Source of the DNA: Vibrio sp. 10N.261.55.A7
GTDB lineage: Bacteria; Pseudomonadota; Gammaproteobacteria; Enterobacterales; Vibrionaceae
Length of the DNA: 38,244 nt
NCBI RefSeq assembly: GCF_002877365.1
Contig: NZ_MCWZ01000024.1
Span: forward strand, 1 to 38,244
Reading direction: 5' to 3'
The translations under genes and the position numbers were made by a program. Positions 1 to 7,866 of this stretch are shown piece by piece (positions within the stretch are counted from its first letter, which is position 1; each line of letters starts with the position of its first letter). Under the pieces are notes generated by a model. The model made no database searches. It saw nothing but the letters and a program-made list of their open reading frames with translations, and was not told the DNA's origin.

Positions 1-340
1 ATTTATAGGCGGTTGGGGATTTAGAATTAAATAATCGTTAAAGCAATATATTCTATAATTTTGGATTTTTGTAATTGTTTATTGATATTGGCCTATTAGT
101 CTCAGATTTAATTTTTTGTATAGATTGCCCCTCTTATGACGAGAACTATAGGTTTAATTAGGTCTGTTAACCACTCAATCACAAGCCCAAAGATTATGGT
201 GTTGCTCACACTGACTTTGGTATTTAACGACTGAAATATCCGATTTTGATGACTCAATACGCAACTTTGATGAGTTGTTCTAGGTAATTAAGAACGTGAC
301 TCACAGAGATTTTGTTGGAATCGATTCAGGAGGAATAAAC
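1..340. other. Intergenic region upstream of a small membrane peptide gene
   Basis: No convincing coding frame is seen on either strand. The region is AT-rich. The only pattern noticed is an 8-base direct repeat (TTTGATGA at 245-252 and 266-273), whose copies start 21 bp apart, about two helical turns. It may be part of the control region of the small gene at 341. No promoter was assigned with confidence. Confidence 0.4.
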
Positions 341-433
341 ATGGGAAATGAAACAAGAGCTAATTTACTCTTTATGAAATTCTTTTTAGGGTTATTTGCA
401 ACGTTAATTAGCATTTCTATGCTTAGTAGCTAA
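341..433 (+). CDS. Small hydrophobic peptide, 30 aa
   Basis: A short open frame of 31 codons starts with ATG 7 bases after a strong Shine-Dalgarno sequence (AGGAGG, 328-333) and is followed by an intrinsic terminator at about 476-510. The product has a polar N-terminus (about residues 1-8) and then one hydrophobic stretch (about 9-28), so a single-span inner-membrane peptide is likely. It is monocistronic. The ribosome binding site and the dedicated terminator are the reasons for calling it real. It could also be a leader or the coding part of a dual-function RNA. No family is recognised. Confidence 0.6.
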   Translation: MGNETRANLLFMKFFLGLFATLISISMLSS

Positions 434-475
434 GCAAGTGGCTAGCCTCTAGAAAGAACAAATTGCTACCCTTTA

Positions 476-510
476 GAAAGCAGCCGCACGTGATGGCTGC
501 TTTTTTGCTT
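476..510 (+). terminator. Intrinsic terminator of the small peptide gene
   Basis: An 8-bp stem (AAGCAGCC pairing with GGCTGCTT) encloses a 9-base loop and runs into a T-tract of six, with more T after it. It lies 40-75 bases after the stop of the 30-codon gene and fits a factor-independent terminator on the plus strand. Confidence 0.8.
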
Positions 511-738
511 TTTAAAGTAATCTAAATGTGGTGGAGACCTAAGAGTACGAGTCTGGGATATTCGGAACTTTGACTCGATTTGTCGAGTGAGTGCCAAAGT
601 AATGCATTTTAAAAGAAGGGTATAGTGTATTATCTTTCCACTTTAAAGGCCTGTAGATGACCTCCACAGGTAGGCACTGTCACTGTTTTACTCTTGGTTG
701 TGAATTGAAGACGACATAACCATGACATAGGATTCCCG
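511..738. other. Intergenic region with a small hairpin before the DUF3087 gene
   Basis: No gene is seen. A perfect 6-bp inverted repeat (ACTCGA, 4-base loop, TCGAGT) lies at 573-588; it has no T-tract and could be an operator or leader structure. The promoter of the next gene must lie in this interval but was not located. Confidence 0.35.
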
Positions 739-1245
739 ATGCAACTGAAAAATATCGATAAGACACTCTACCGCTCACGCCTAAATATCGTCATTGTGGC
801 TTCCATCGCTCTGTTGGCTGTGGCGAGCTTAGCGATTTCACAAACGCTTATTTTTCTCTTCCCTTCAGAATCTGGATCTCATTTTCATTGGAATCTTCTG
901 GGTGTCATCGTTAGCGCTGTCAGCCTAGGGGCGTTACTTGTTCGGTTAAAAACGCACCCTAAAATGATGGAAGTCGCGTATGTCTGGGACCTAAAACAGG
1001 CATTGAATATCATCTATCGCAAGAACAAAAAACTGTTAGCCGCAGCAAAGCAGGGCGATAAAAATGCCATGTTAGCGCTGCAATTTAGCTACGAAGGCTC
1101 TCGCCAATTGTGGCAACTTGATGATAATACGATCACCATGAATAGCCTTAATGATGCGCAATCTAAATTGGATGAAATCGTTAATGAGTTTGGCGTTGAA
1201 TTGGATATTAGTGAGTATCAGTCAACAATGCTCAAAGCGTTTTAG
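739..1245 (+). CDS. DUF3087-type inner-membrane protein
   Basis: A 168-residue protein with two hydrophobic segments near the N-terminus (about residues 17-40 and 49-67), followed by a soluble, charged helical domain of about 100 residues. Its N-terminal sequence and architecture match my recollection of the DUF3087 family of gammaproteobacterial membrane proteins, whose function is unknown. The ATG at 739 has AGGA about 7 bases upstream. The stop is 22 bases before the GNAT gene start, so the two are probably co-transcribed. The C-terminal domain is rich in Lys and Asp and likely faces the cytoplasm. The family call is from memory of the pattern; the membrane topology is read from the sequence. 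Confidence 0.7.
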   Translation: MQLKNIDKTLYRSRLNIVIVASIALLAVASLAISQTLIFLFPSESGSHFHWNLLGVIVSAVSLGALLVRLKTHPKMMEVAYVWDLKQALNIIYRKNKKLLAAAKQGDKNAMLALQFSYEGSRQLWQLDDNTITMNSLNDAQSKLDEIVNEFGVELDISEYQSTMLKAF

Positions 1246-1267
1246 TCGGCGTTAGGAGTCGTAAAGG

Positions 1268-1699
1268 GTGATTTCATTTCAACCAACCGTCGATTTACTC
1301 GCGTCAGCAGAGATTACTTTTCATAACATGCGTTCATACTATGAGCATTACTCTGTGGATTGGGCGGTATCGAATATACATGAGCAAATTTCAGGGCTAG
1401 AAAACTGGGATATCCTATACAAAGGAACGGTCATTGGTGCTTTTCGTTTGTCAATTGACAGCGAGTGCTGTTACTTACGTGACTTACAGGTCAGTGAGTC
1501 GCACCAAAACATGGGAATTGGCGCAGCGACACTCTCTCAAATTGAACGGATAGCGAATAATGAGGGCTGTAAGCAACTTCGATTGCGCGTGTTTAAAATA
1601 AGCCCAGCCCAAATGTTGTATAAACGAAACGGTTTTGTCATCGACAAAGAAGAGGACAGGTTCTATTACATGTCGAGAGCGCTCACCGAATCTGAATGA
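1268..1699 (+). CDS. GNAT family N-acetyltransferase
   Basis: A 143-residue protein that covers one GNAT fold, the usual length for single-domain members. It should transfer an acetyl group from acetyl-CoA to an amine, but the substrate cannot be read from sequence. The acetyl-CoA-binding motif A is visible around residues 72-90, where the strand DLQV is followed by a Q-x-x-G-x-G-A loop and a helix. The C-terminal strand with the LYKRNGF motif around residues 116-122 is also typical. It starts with GTG, with TAGGAG about 10 bases upstream. It sits 22 bases after the DUF3087 gene and is probably in the same transcript. Confidence 0.85.
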   Translation: MISFQPTVDLLASAEITFHNMRSYYEHYSVDWAVSNIHEQISGLENWDILYKGTVIGAFRLSIDSECCYLRDLQVSESHQNMGIGAATLSQIERIANNEGCKQLRLRVFKISPAQMLYKRNGFVIDKEEDRFYYMSRALTESE

Positions 1700-1829
1700 G
1701 TTCCGAACAGTTCTCTATTACGCTGTAACGAATCATGATATGCAGACATAACGAATTTTTACCCCAATAGCGTATTTACACAGTGGCGACATACGACGTT
1801 ATTCAAAAGGTTGAGTGAACATCGAAAAG

Positions 1830-1860
1830 TGGGTTGAGTCCAAACCGTGTACTCAACCCA
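1830..1860 (-). terminator. Inverted repeat after the SDR pseudogene, possible terminator
   Basis: A perfect 10-bp inverted repeat (TGGGTTGAGT and ACTCAACCCA) has an 11-base loop. It lies between the convergent GNAT gene and the broken dehydrogenase. On the minus strand it is followed by CTTTTC, a weak T-tract, so it may end the minus-strand transcript or serve both sides. Confidence 0.5.
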
Positions 1861-1879
1861 TCGTCTTATAGAGAGATGA

Positions 1880-2754
1880 TCAACCGCGGTTTAGCTTGAA
1901 CAGCTGGCTCATATCGTAATTTGCATAGATGGTTTCCATCGCTTGTTCGGTCTCTTCATTAATGCGTCCAATGACTGGGTTTAGGCCTGATGGATCCACA
2001 ACAGTACGAAAAGGGCGGCTTTTGGGGTCGGTATTCAGTAGTTCCAGTACCTTGTCTGCCACCATTTGTGGGCTTGGTGCATCCTCCGCATCGTGACCTT
2101 TCTCTGTACCTGCCCACATTTGCTCTGGTGCCTCAGCATGGTCAGCGTAACTCTCTACAACTTGCTTATCACTAGGTCTCATCAAGTTAGCACCGAAATC
2201 CGTTCCAAAGCCCCCTGGCTGGACAATCAGGGATTGGATACCGAATTGCGACAGCTCGACTCGGTAGTTTTCAGCCAATCCTTCAACAGCGTGTTTGGTT
2301 GCATTGTATGGCCCAAGGAACGGCAATACGAACTTGCCCAAGATGCTAGAAACTTGAATGATTGTTCCTTGACCTTTTGCCTTCATGTGAGGTAAAGGGC
2401 ACGAGTAAGGCGTTGAACACCGAACACATTGATATCAAAAACTCGTTTAAAATCATCGATATCAAAGCTCTCTTGCCAACCTAATGTCCCAATACCAGCA
2501 TTGTTAATCAGGACATCGACTGTGCCAACTTCATTGATAGCTTCTTGAACGCCTTTAAAAACGCTGTCATCGTTAGTTACATCAATATCAACCACTGATA
2601 TTCCCTGAGTTTTCAGTTCGTGAGCGATAGAGGCATTGCGGCCTTTTGCATCGCGCATTGAGCCAATCACTTTGTAGCCGTTACCGTTAAGCGTTTTAGC
2701 TATTAGGTAGCCAAAACCACTGTTGGCGCCTGTAATCATTACCGTTTTGTTCAT
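1880..2754 (-). pseudogene. Short-chain dehydrogenase/reductase broken by a single-base deletion
   Basis: This is a classical SDR of about 291 residues split in two frames. The N-terminal part has the dinucleotide-binding TGANSGFG motif and the NNAG motif; the C-terminal part has the catalytic YNATK motif with an upstream SS pair. The frames would join if one base were added to the AAA at 2394-2396 (TTT on the coding strand). The repaired reading gives Leu-Leu-Pro-His-Met, which is normal for the family at this place. The start chosen is ATG at 2754, with AAGGA about 7 bases before it, rather than a further upstream Met. The product would be a cytoplasmic NAD(P)H-dependent oxidoreductase. Either a recent loss-of-function mutation or a homopolymer sequencing error explains the break. 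Confidence 0.85.
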
Positions 2755-2810
2755 AATTAGATCCTTTGCTTGTCTCGTGTTATGTCTCTTATCGAGCGTC
2801 ACTTTTTCTT

Positions 2811-2825
2811 ACTAAACGTTTTAGT
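2811..2825. promoter_or_regulatory. Operator-like inverted repeat upstream of the SDR gene
   Basis: A perfect 6-3-6 inverted repeat (ACTAAA, CGT, TTTAGT) lies 57 bp upstream of the SDR start, between it and the DJ-1-like gene. It has no T-tract in the transcribed direction, so it looks more like a repressor site than a terminator. The regulator is unknown. Confidence 0.35.
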
Positions 2826-2835
2826 TGAGACAGGA

Positions 2836-3681
2836 CTAGTTCAGTGCCTTCAATAAAGCCTCTGCAACACCTGTTGATGACTTGTTGTTTTGACCTGTGA
2901 TCAATTCGCGGTCAACGACAACATGAGGATGCCAATCGATTTCTCCTTGAGAGTAGTCAGCACCAGCATAAGTGAGGGCATCTTGTGGCCAAAAATGCAG
3001 CTCATCACCACCCAGATAGTATTGCGTTGCGACGGTTTCTTCAGAATTACTAAAGGTTGTCATTTGGTAGCCATCGTATATCCACCCTTGGGTTGGTTGT
3101 ACTTTGTCTCCGGCTTTAAGCTTGCTTTCAAACTCTCTGTTGTCAGGTAGGGCTGAAAGTAAAGCAATAGGGCCGTGGCAGACTAGCGCTGTTGGTTTTC
3201 CTTCAGCATTGAAGTGGCGTAGGAAATCACCAAGCTGGTCATTTGCCACCAAATCTCCTAATGGAGCATGGCCACCAGGAACAAAGACTGCGTCGAAGTT
3301 TTCTATGCCAATCTGTTCAATACGCGAGAAGCTGACAACTGGGCTAGTTTGCTTATCAGTGAGCTTTAACTCGTCAAATAAGGCTTTGTGGGATTGATAA
3401 TTCGCGTCACTTTCATCTAAAAAATGGCTAGGCGTATCTGATACAGGGTCCATTGTCGGTGCCTGTCCGGTTGGCGTTGCAAAGGTCAATGTGTGGCCTG
3501 CATCTAATAACAGTTTTACAGGTTCCATTAGCTCGTTGAGGTAAACGCCAGTATTGTAGGTAGATCCCCCTTTTAACTGCATCTGAGAGACATCGGACAT
3601 TACAACCAAAACATCGTCTGCCAGGGTTACAGGGCTTAAAGCTAAGGTAGTCATGGCTAGAATTTTGTTAAATTTCATCAT
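2836..3681 (-). CDS. Secreted DJ-1/PfpI family protein (class I glutamine amidotransferase-like)
   Basis: The protein is 281 residues from the start chosen here, ATG at 3681, which has AGAGGA just upstream; an upstream in-frame Met would add 41 residues of non-signal sequence. Residues 1-21 form a signal peptide ending near LAD, so export is likely. The DJ-1/PfpI fold shows the nucleophile elbow ALVCHGP with Cys168-His169, the PGGHAPLGD loop near 135-143 and a conserved Glu around 50. A Cys-His elbow of this kind is typical of Hsp31/PfpI-like chaperones, glyoxalases and hydrolases; the actual activity is not known. It is divergent from a LysR gene and probably controlled by it, and the broken SDR follows 82 bases downstream on the same strand. 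Confidence 0.8.
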   Translation of the reverse strand: MMKFNKILAMTTLALSPVTLADDVLVVMSDVSQMQLKGGSTYNTGVYLNELMEPVKLLLDAGHTLTFATPTGQAPTMDPVSDTPSHFLDESDANYQSHKALFDELKLTDKQTSPVVSFSRIEQIGIENFDAVFVPGGHAPLGDLVANDQLGDFLRHFNAEGKPTALVCHGPIALLSALPDNREFESKLKAGDKVQPTQGWIYDGYQMTTFSNSEETVATQYYLGGDELHFWPQDALTYAGADYSQGEIDWHPHVVVDRELITGQNNKSSTGVAEALLKALN

Positions 3682-3740
3682 CGGTTCCTCTGTGGTTTTT
3701 ATGATTCCTTGTGATTCGCTAAACAAGATAAGGTCGATGG

Positions 3741-3790
3741 GGTTATTATTGAAATTAATTGAGCTAATATGGCTATTACAGAAATTAATA
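3741..3790. promoter_or_regulatory. Tandem LysR-type boxes between the DJ-1-like gene and the LysR gene
   Basis: Two 20-base blocks (3741-3760 and 3771-3790) match at 16 of 20 positions and repeat with a period of exactly 30 bp, about three helical turns. Each contains ATTA-N7-TAAT (3745-3759 and 3775-3789), an inverted repeat that fits the T-N11-A rule for LysR-type regulators. The second box ends 14 bp before the LysR start, so autorepression plus activation of the divergent gene is expected. Confidence 0.6.
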
Positions 3791-3803
3791 GCGGTGTGAA
3801 TCA

Positions 3804-4721
3804 ATGGCGAATATTTCAGACATAGAGCTAAAACAGCTTCGGCTGTTGCAAATCATTTTCGAAACAAAAAACCTGACTCAAGCTGGCGAGAGGGCGGGAT
3901 TAACTCAATCAGCCGTCAGTCATATATTGAAAAAGCTTCGCTATAGCTTTAATGATTCGTTGGTCATTCGGCAGGGTAACAAATTAGAACTGACCCCAAG
4001 AGCGGAGTTGATGCAGCCTGTATTAAGCCGTTGGCTCAATGATTTTGAACGGAATATATTGTATCAAGAGACATTTGATCCTGCGCGCTCTGACCGTACA
4101 TTTTACATCGCGACCAGTGACTTGGTTGAGCATGCTTTGATGCCTCATTTAATTAAATTTATGAGCGTGGTTGCCCCTAATGTTCGCCTTGTATTCAAAA
4201 AGTTAGATAAACGTAGCTTAGCAAGTCAAGTCGAGAGTGGTGAGGTTGATTTTGCTATTAGTGTGATTGAATCGGGTCACCCGAGCTTGATGGTAAGAAC
4301 GCTTTATCGAGACGACTTTGTGTCCGTGGTTAGAACCGATCACCCTCTGCTTAAAACGAAGATAGAAGCTAAGTCTTTTTGTCAGTATTCTCATGTGCTT
4401 GCAGGCACTGGAAACGACAGCCGCGGCATGGTTGACGATGCGCTGGACAGTATCGGTTTATCGAGGAATGTGCAGTATAAAGTCGCAAATTTTGCTAGCG
4501 CACTCTACATTGTAGAGTCGAGCGATGGCATCTTAACTGCGCCTCGAAAATTCATTGAAATGATGGCGGACAAGTTTGCAATCGAGGTCTTTGAGTCGCC
4601 TGTCGAACTTGAGGGTTATATAATGAAACTCTATTGGCATGTCAAAAATAAAGACGACCAAGCCAACTTGTGGTTACGGGAAACAATGGTTGAAGTGATG
4701 GGGGGCTCTGCTAGAAGATAA
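3804..4721 (+). CDS. LysR family transcriptional regulator
   Basis: A protein of 305 residues, the normal size for LysR regulators. An N-terminal winged helix-turn-helix (about residues 10-65) carries the typical NLTQAGERAGLTQSAVSHILKK pattern in shorter pieces, and a substrate-binding domain follows from about residue 90 to 295. It is transcribed divergently from the DJ-1-like gene, with 122 bp between the starts. Two boxes with the LysR T-N11-A pattern lie in that gap, so it likely controls its neighbour and itself. The inducer is unknown. The broken SDR gene downstream of the DJ-1-like gene may be part of the same regulon. Confidence 0.9.
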   Translation: MANISDIELKQLRLLQIIFETKNLTQAGERAGLTQSAVSHILKKLRYSFNDSLVIRQGNKLELTPRAELMQPVLSRWLNDFERNILYQETFDPARSDRTFYIATSDLVEHALMPHLIKFMSVVAPNVRLVFKKLDKRSLASQVESGEVDFAISVIESGHPSLMVRTLYRDDFVSVVRTDHPLLKTKIEAKSFCQYSHVLAGTGNDSRGMVDDALDSIGLSRNVQYKVANFASALYIVESSDGILTAPRKFIEMMADKFAIEVFESPVELEGYIMKLYWHVKNKDDQANLWLRETMVEVMGGSARR

Positions 4722-4751
4722 ATATGTTCTATAGGGTGCTTTGTCTTCTAG
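4711..4751. terminator. Inverted repeat between convergent genes, weak terminator candidate
   Basis: A perfect 8-bp inverted repeat (CTAGAAGA and TCTTCTAG) with a 25-base loop spans the stop codon of the LysR gene and the gap to the convergent small gene. The loop is long and T-tracts are short, so termination is uncertain. Confidence 0.25.
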
Positions 4752-4761
4752 TATTTGATTC

Positions 4762-4989
4762 TTAACAATTAATGTGCGTTTTTTTCTTAGATTTGTAGGC
4801 TTTCATTGAAATTTTTAACACAAGTTGTTCTTGTTTGGCTGAAATGAGCTGCCTAGTTAACGCTTTGTGGTGTAGGTCCGTGATAAAGTTTTTTTCCCAA
4901 GGGGTAAGGCGGTCAAACTTCAATAAAATAACGTCATTGAGTACATTGAATAACTCGTATTGGCTTTTATCCATTCGAGTGTTATCCAT
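4762..4989 (-). CDS. Small helical protein of unknown function, last gene of the DUF1611 operon
   Basis: A 75-residue protein with no signal peptide or membrane span and a basic Lys-rich C-terminus. It is predicted to be mostly helical, with a LTPWEKNFITDL segment followed by a Gln/Lys-rich helix. That pattern resembles small proteins seen in replication or mobile-element settings, but no family can be named. Its ATG directly follows the TGA of the lipoprotein gene (TGAATG), so its translation is probably coupled to it. This makes it the fourth and last gene of the minus-strand unit that begins at 7650. No function is assigned. Confidence 0.6.
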   Translation of the reverse strand: MDNTRMDKSQYELFNVLNDVILLKFDRLTPWEKNFITDLHHKALTRQLISAKQEQLVLKISMKAYKSKKKTHINC

Positions 4990-5358
4990 TCAATGAGGGC
5001 ACTGTGTTAGAGAAATGACGTTAAGGTTTTCTACTATCTTATTTTTTCCTAAGGTAATAATTCGATAAGAGATCCCACTTTCTAATAAAAGTCTGATTTC
5101 GGTGTTGTCACAAAAACTCACTGCGACCTGTTCTATTAAGCTGTCCATATCCAACGTCTTCTTTTTTACGAAAATAAGCGTGACAATATTGGCTTTTGAC
5201 TTAGCATCAACGAGTGTGACTGAGCCTAACTCTTGGGGCAGTTGGCTTGAGATAACTGTCGCTCTATAGTCGGCAAGCCAATTAGATTCCACTGGGCTTG
5301 TCTGGCAGCCGTTAAGCATGACACTGACGAAGATAACTCCTATTGTTCGTAGCATCAT
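4990..5358 (-). CDS. Predicted lipoprotein of unknown function
   Basis: A 122-residue protein whose N-terminus is a lipoprotein signal: a short basic start, a hydrophobic run and the lipobox LNGC, with Cys18 as the expected lipidation site. The residues after the Cys are Gln-Thr, so outer-membrane sorting is likely. The mature part is small, mixed alpha/beta and has two further cysteines near the C-terminal half. The start at 5358 has a strong AAGGAGGG about 6 bases upstream, which lies inside the end of the preceding racemase-like gene; the two genes overlap by 47 bases. It is part of the four-gene operon, so a role at the envelope connected with that pathway is possible. No family recognised. 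Confidence 0.7.
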   Translation of the reverse strand: MMLRTIGVIFVSVMLNGCQTSPVESNWLADYRATVISSQLPQELGSVTLVDAKSKANIVTLIFVKKKTLDMDSLIEQVAVSFCDNTEIRLLLESGISYRIITLGKNKIVENLNVISLTQCPH

Positions 5359-6448
5359 TCCCTCCTTCTTCCGTTTTTATCCCGTTAGGTGCCTTAAAAT
5401 ATTTATGGATATAACGTGAAGACATAGAAGATAAGAGAGCACTGTAATCTAGATTGAATGTGACGGTTTCTCCTAGAAATAAGGGTTTCTGTGAGGACTC
5501 AAGTATAAGATGATCACTGGTTGAAGACATGATCTTGAGCCCATTCGGCGCCTTAAGTCCGCTGACACAAACATCTTGGCGACCTAATGCCAGAATAGCT
5601 TGTGAAACCATTCCTCTATCTTGAAGGCTTTCCTTTTCACCAAAAGCATTGGATCCTCGATTACCCCAAGGCAAAGTCGGTTTAATATTGGATTCAATCA
5701 CTTCAGCGGTCAAAGAAACCGCGTCTGTATGTAAGCCTTTGATATTTTCTTGCTCTAAAGGCTCACAGCCTAAAAAAATGGCTTCTCCTATACGAAGGTT
5801 ATTGACTCGAGTTATGCCTGTTCTTTGAAGCGCCCAGTTAACTGAAGCAGAATTGCCGCCTGAAATTATCTCTAAGTTGATCCCAAATGTCGCTTCAATT
5901 CTATCGGCAAGATCAGACAGAATGCTCATATTTTGATTATCAGGAGCGACACCATATCGACAGGCTAAATTCGTACCAATTCCCTTTATCGTGAGATTAG
6001 GTAAAGAAATAATCTCACGGATAAAATCAATAACGTGATTCGGCATCACACCTTCTCTGAGATCGCCAAGCTCAACCATCACCATAATCTCGTGATGGCA
6101 ATTCTGTTGTTTCGCTGCGAGTGAAAGCTTTTGAATCACTTCAATCTCAGAGTTTAAACTCATGTCACAATGTTTTATCACACTCGCCACTTGGCTTAGC
6201 ATGGGTGTACGTATCAACATTTTAGGGATTGAAATGCCAGATTCGGCCATCGTTTGAAGATTTTCGATTCTTGAGTCGGCTAGCATTGTTGCGCCAGCAT
6301 CAATAAGAACCTGTGCGATGGCAGGGTGGCCGAGGAAGGCTTTTGTAACAGGCGTAATAGAGATGTTTTTCAGTGCGAGCTGAGTCATCAGGAACTGAGC
6401 GTTATGGTGAATTTTCTCACAATCGATGTCTAACCTAGGGTAGCTCAC
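5312..6448 (-). CDS. Alanine/ornithine racemase family PLP-dependent enzyme
   Basis: A 378-residue protein with the fold-type III alanine racemase N-terminal barrel. The PLP lysine is Lys36 in PVTKAFLG, and the ADSRIENL motif near residues 77-84 is typical of the alanine/ornithine racemase subgroup (which includes ornithine racemase and YhfX-like proteins). PLP-phosphate contacts in the Gly-rich GGNSAS segment and GEAIFLG segment are visible in the second half. It should interconvert L and D forms of an amino acid in the cytoplasm; the substrate is unknown. It overlaps the DUF1611 gene by 4 bases (ATGA), showing translational coupling. DUF1611 proteins include DgcN, which acetylates D-glutamate, so the pair may make or remove D-amino acids. 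Confidence 0.8.
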   Translation of the reverse strand: MSYPRLDIDCEKIHHNAQFLMTQLALKNISITPVTKAFLGHPAIAQVLIDAGATMLADSRIENLQTMAESGISIPKMLIRTPMLSQVASVIKHCDMSLNSEIEVIQKLSLAAKQQNCHHEIMVMVELGDLREGVMPNHVIDFIREIISLPNLTIKGIGTNLACRYGVAPDNQNMSILSDLADRIEATFGINLEIISGGNSASVNWALQRTGITRVNNLRIGEAIFLGCEPLEQENIKGLHTDAVSLTAEVIESNIKPTLPWGNRGSNAFGEKESLQDRGMVSQAILALGRQDVCVSGLKAPNGLKIMSSTSDHLILESSQKPLFLGETVTFNLDYSALLSSMSSRYIHKYFKAPNGIKTEEGGNDATNNRSYLRQCHA

Positions 6449-7650
6449 CCTTTTTCGGCCAGTTTACTTGCTATCATAGGGAAGGCTGAATTTACGATGC
6501 GCAGTAGATGGTCGACAGGCTGTGATAATGGATCAGTAACAGGTAGACCAAGTTCGTTGCTATACCAATCTATCGCCCGGCATGTTTCATCCAAAGACAT
6601 ATCTTCATGATTGAGTGTGAGACCAATAACATTGGTATCAGAAAACGTTTCGATAAGATTGATTTCAGAGGCAACCGAAGGCATTGGGTAAACAGGAAAA
6701 TCACTACGATATAAACGTTTAGGGGCATGTTGCAATATCACACCCGTTGGGCAACTGCCACGTAAGATAAAAGCGCTGGTTGAAAACGCAGGGTGACTTA
6801 AGGCTCCTTGCCCTTCAATAATAATTAGGTCCGGATTTTCTTTTTCATAGGCCTGTACAATGACAGATTCCAACTCACCAGCACAAAATTGTGAAGGGAC
6901 AGCATCGAGTGCAACGCAGTATTGTGCGCCTTGTATAATGCCCGTTTGACCGGTGGCAATCAGAACAACGTTAAGGCCTTTTTTAGTCAGTTCATTCGCC
7001 AATATTGTTGCTGTTGTGCGTTTTCCTAGCGCGCAATCTGTCCCCATTACAGCAATTCTCGGACATTTAACGCTGTGTATTTTCCCGCTAAACGTTTTCA
7101 GTTCGCCTTTACTTTTGGGTTTTCGAGTATCAATTATTCGAACGTTATTCTTTAAGCTAGCCTCTAGAAATAGAGGATCGTCCGTTAGAAATTCATGTAA
7201 ACCATTTACGATGTTCATTCCTTGTGACATGGCATTTAAAATGATGCTTTTATCTAAGTCAGATAAAAAACCACTGGATGGGGCAATACCAAAAATGAAG
7301 TAATCGGGAATGTTTTCTGCGTGAATGATAGCGTCTTCAACATTAGCAACGATAGGTATTCCATTCGCTTTGTTATCAAGCACTTCTCCAGCATCCAAGC
7401 CTTCAGATTCACTGTCTATAACCGATAGAATACGATAGCTTAACGAATGCCTCACTAGCCCGTTAGCGGTTTTACCATCAATTGCACCGAAGTTACCTTC
7501 GCAATATATGATCGCTGAAGGGGTGACAGGTTTTACTTTCTGGGCAAGTGGTAACCAAGGTGTAAAGTGAGGTACGTCGTTATTGGTTTCTACATGATTA
7601 ACTCTAGTGAGTTTGAATATGTTTCTTAACTTTTGGGTTGAAATGGACAT
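6445..7650 (-). CDS. DUF1611 family protein (DgcN-like), possible amino-acid N-acetyltransferase
   Basis: The protein has 401 residues, somewhat longer than the 330-350 usual for the family, because of an N-terminal extension of about 40. An N-terminal Rossmann-like domain (about 45-180) is followed by a P-loop-like domain with GTDCALGKRTTA at 203-214 and EGQGAL at 279-284. Known DUF1611 members include DgcN, reported to acetylate D-glutamate with acetyl-CoA. In that pathway the partner is an enolase-type epimerase, whereas here it is a PLP racemase, so the substrate may differ. It is first in a four-gene operon and has a leader of about 280 bases with a small ORF and hairpins. The start is ATG at 7650; the ribosome binding site is modest (AGCAGG). 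Confidence 0.75.
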   Translation of the reverse strand: MSISTQKLRNIFKLTRVNHVETNNDVPHFTPWLPLAQKVKPVTPSAIIYCEGNFGAIDGKTANGLVRHSLSYRILSVIDSESEGLDAGEVLDNKANGIPIVANVEDAIIHAENIPDYFIFGIAPSSGFLSDLDKSIILNAMSQGMNIVNGLHEFLTDDPLFLEASLKNNVRIIDTRKPKSKGELKTFSGKIHSVKCPRIAVMGTDCALGKRTTATILANELTKKGLNVVLIATGQTGIIQGAQYCVALDAVPSQFCAGELESVIVQAYEKENPDLIIIEGQGALSHPAFSTSAFILRGSCPTGVILQHAPKRLYRSDFPVYPMPSVASEINLIETFSDTNVIGLTLNHEDMSLDETCRAIDWYSNELGLPVTDPLSQPVDHLLRIVNSAFPMIASKLAEKG

Positions 7651-7723
7651 AATTAAAGCCTGCTGTGAGGCTTAGGAGGGCAACTAAGGAGTGCCGAGAT
7701 GCGAGTTCGGAAAAGAAAAGAAG

Positions 7724-7743
7724 TCCCTACTAAGCGGTAGGGA
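7724..7743 (-). terminator. Terminator-like hairpin in the leader of the DUF1611 operon (possible attenuator)
   Basis: On the minus strand a perfect 7-bp stem (TCCCTAC and GTAGGGA, 6-base loop) is followed by a pyrimidine tract with two T4 runs (CTTCTTTTCTTTTCC). It lies 74 bases before the DUF1611 start and downstream of a small ORF, which is where an attenuator would be. Confidence 0.5.
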
Positions 7744-7749
7744 TAACAA

Positions 7750-7785
7750 CCAAGGTAACACACTTACCAGACTTTTGTTGGTTAT
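7750..7785 (-). promoter_or_regulatory. Nested leader hairpins upstream of the terminator-like stem
   Basis: An inner perfect hairpin (GGTAA, 5-base loop, TTACC; 7756-7770) sits inside an outer pairing of AACCAA (7750-7755) with TTGGTT. The outer right arm abuts the terminator-like stem at 7724-7743, so the two could interact. Read on the minus strand this is part of the operon leader. Confidence 0.4.
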
Positions 7786-7866
7786 TCTCAATATGCTTTC
7801 TGTATCTATCACTGTCAGACTTAACCCTTACTAGAGTGACTGATTAAAGCTTTTGGTTTAACGCGT

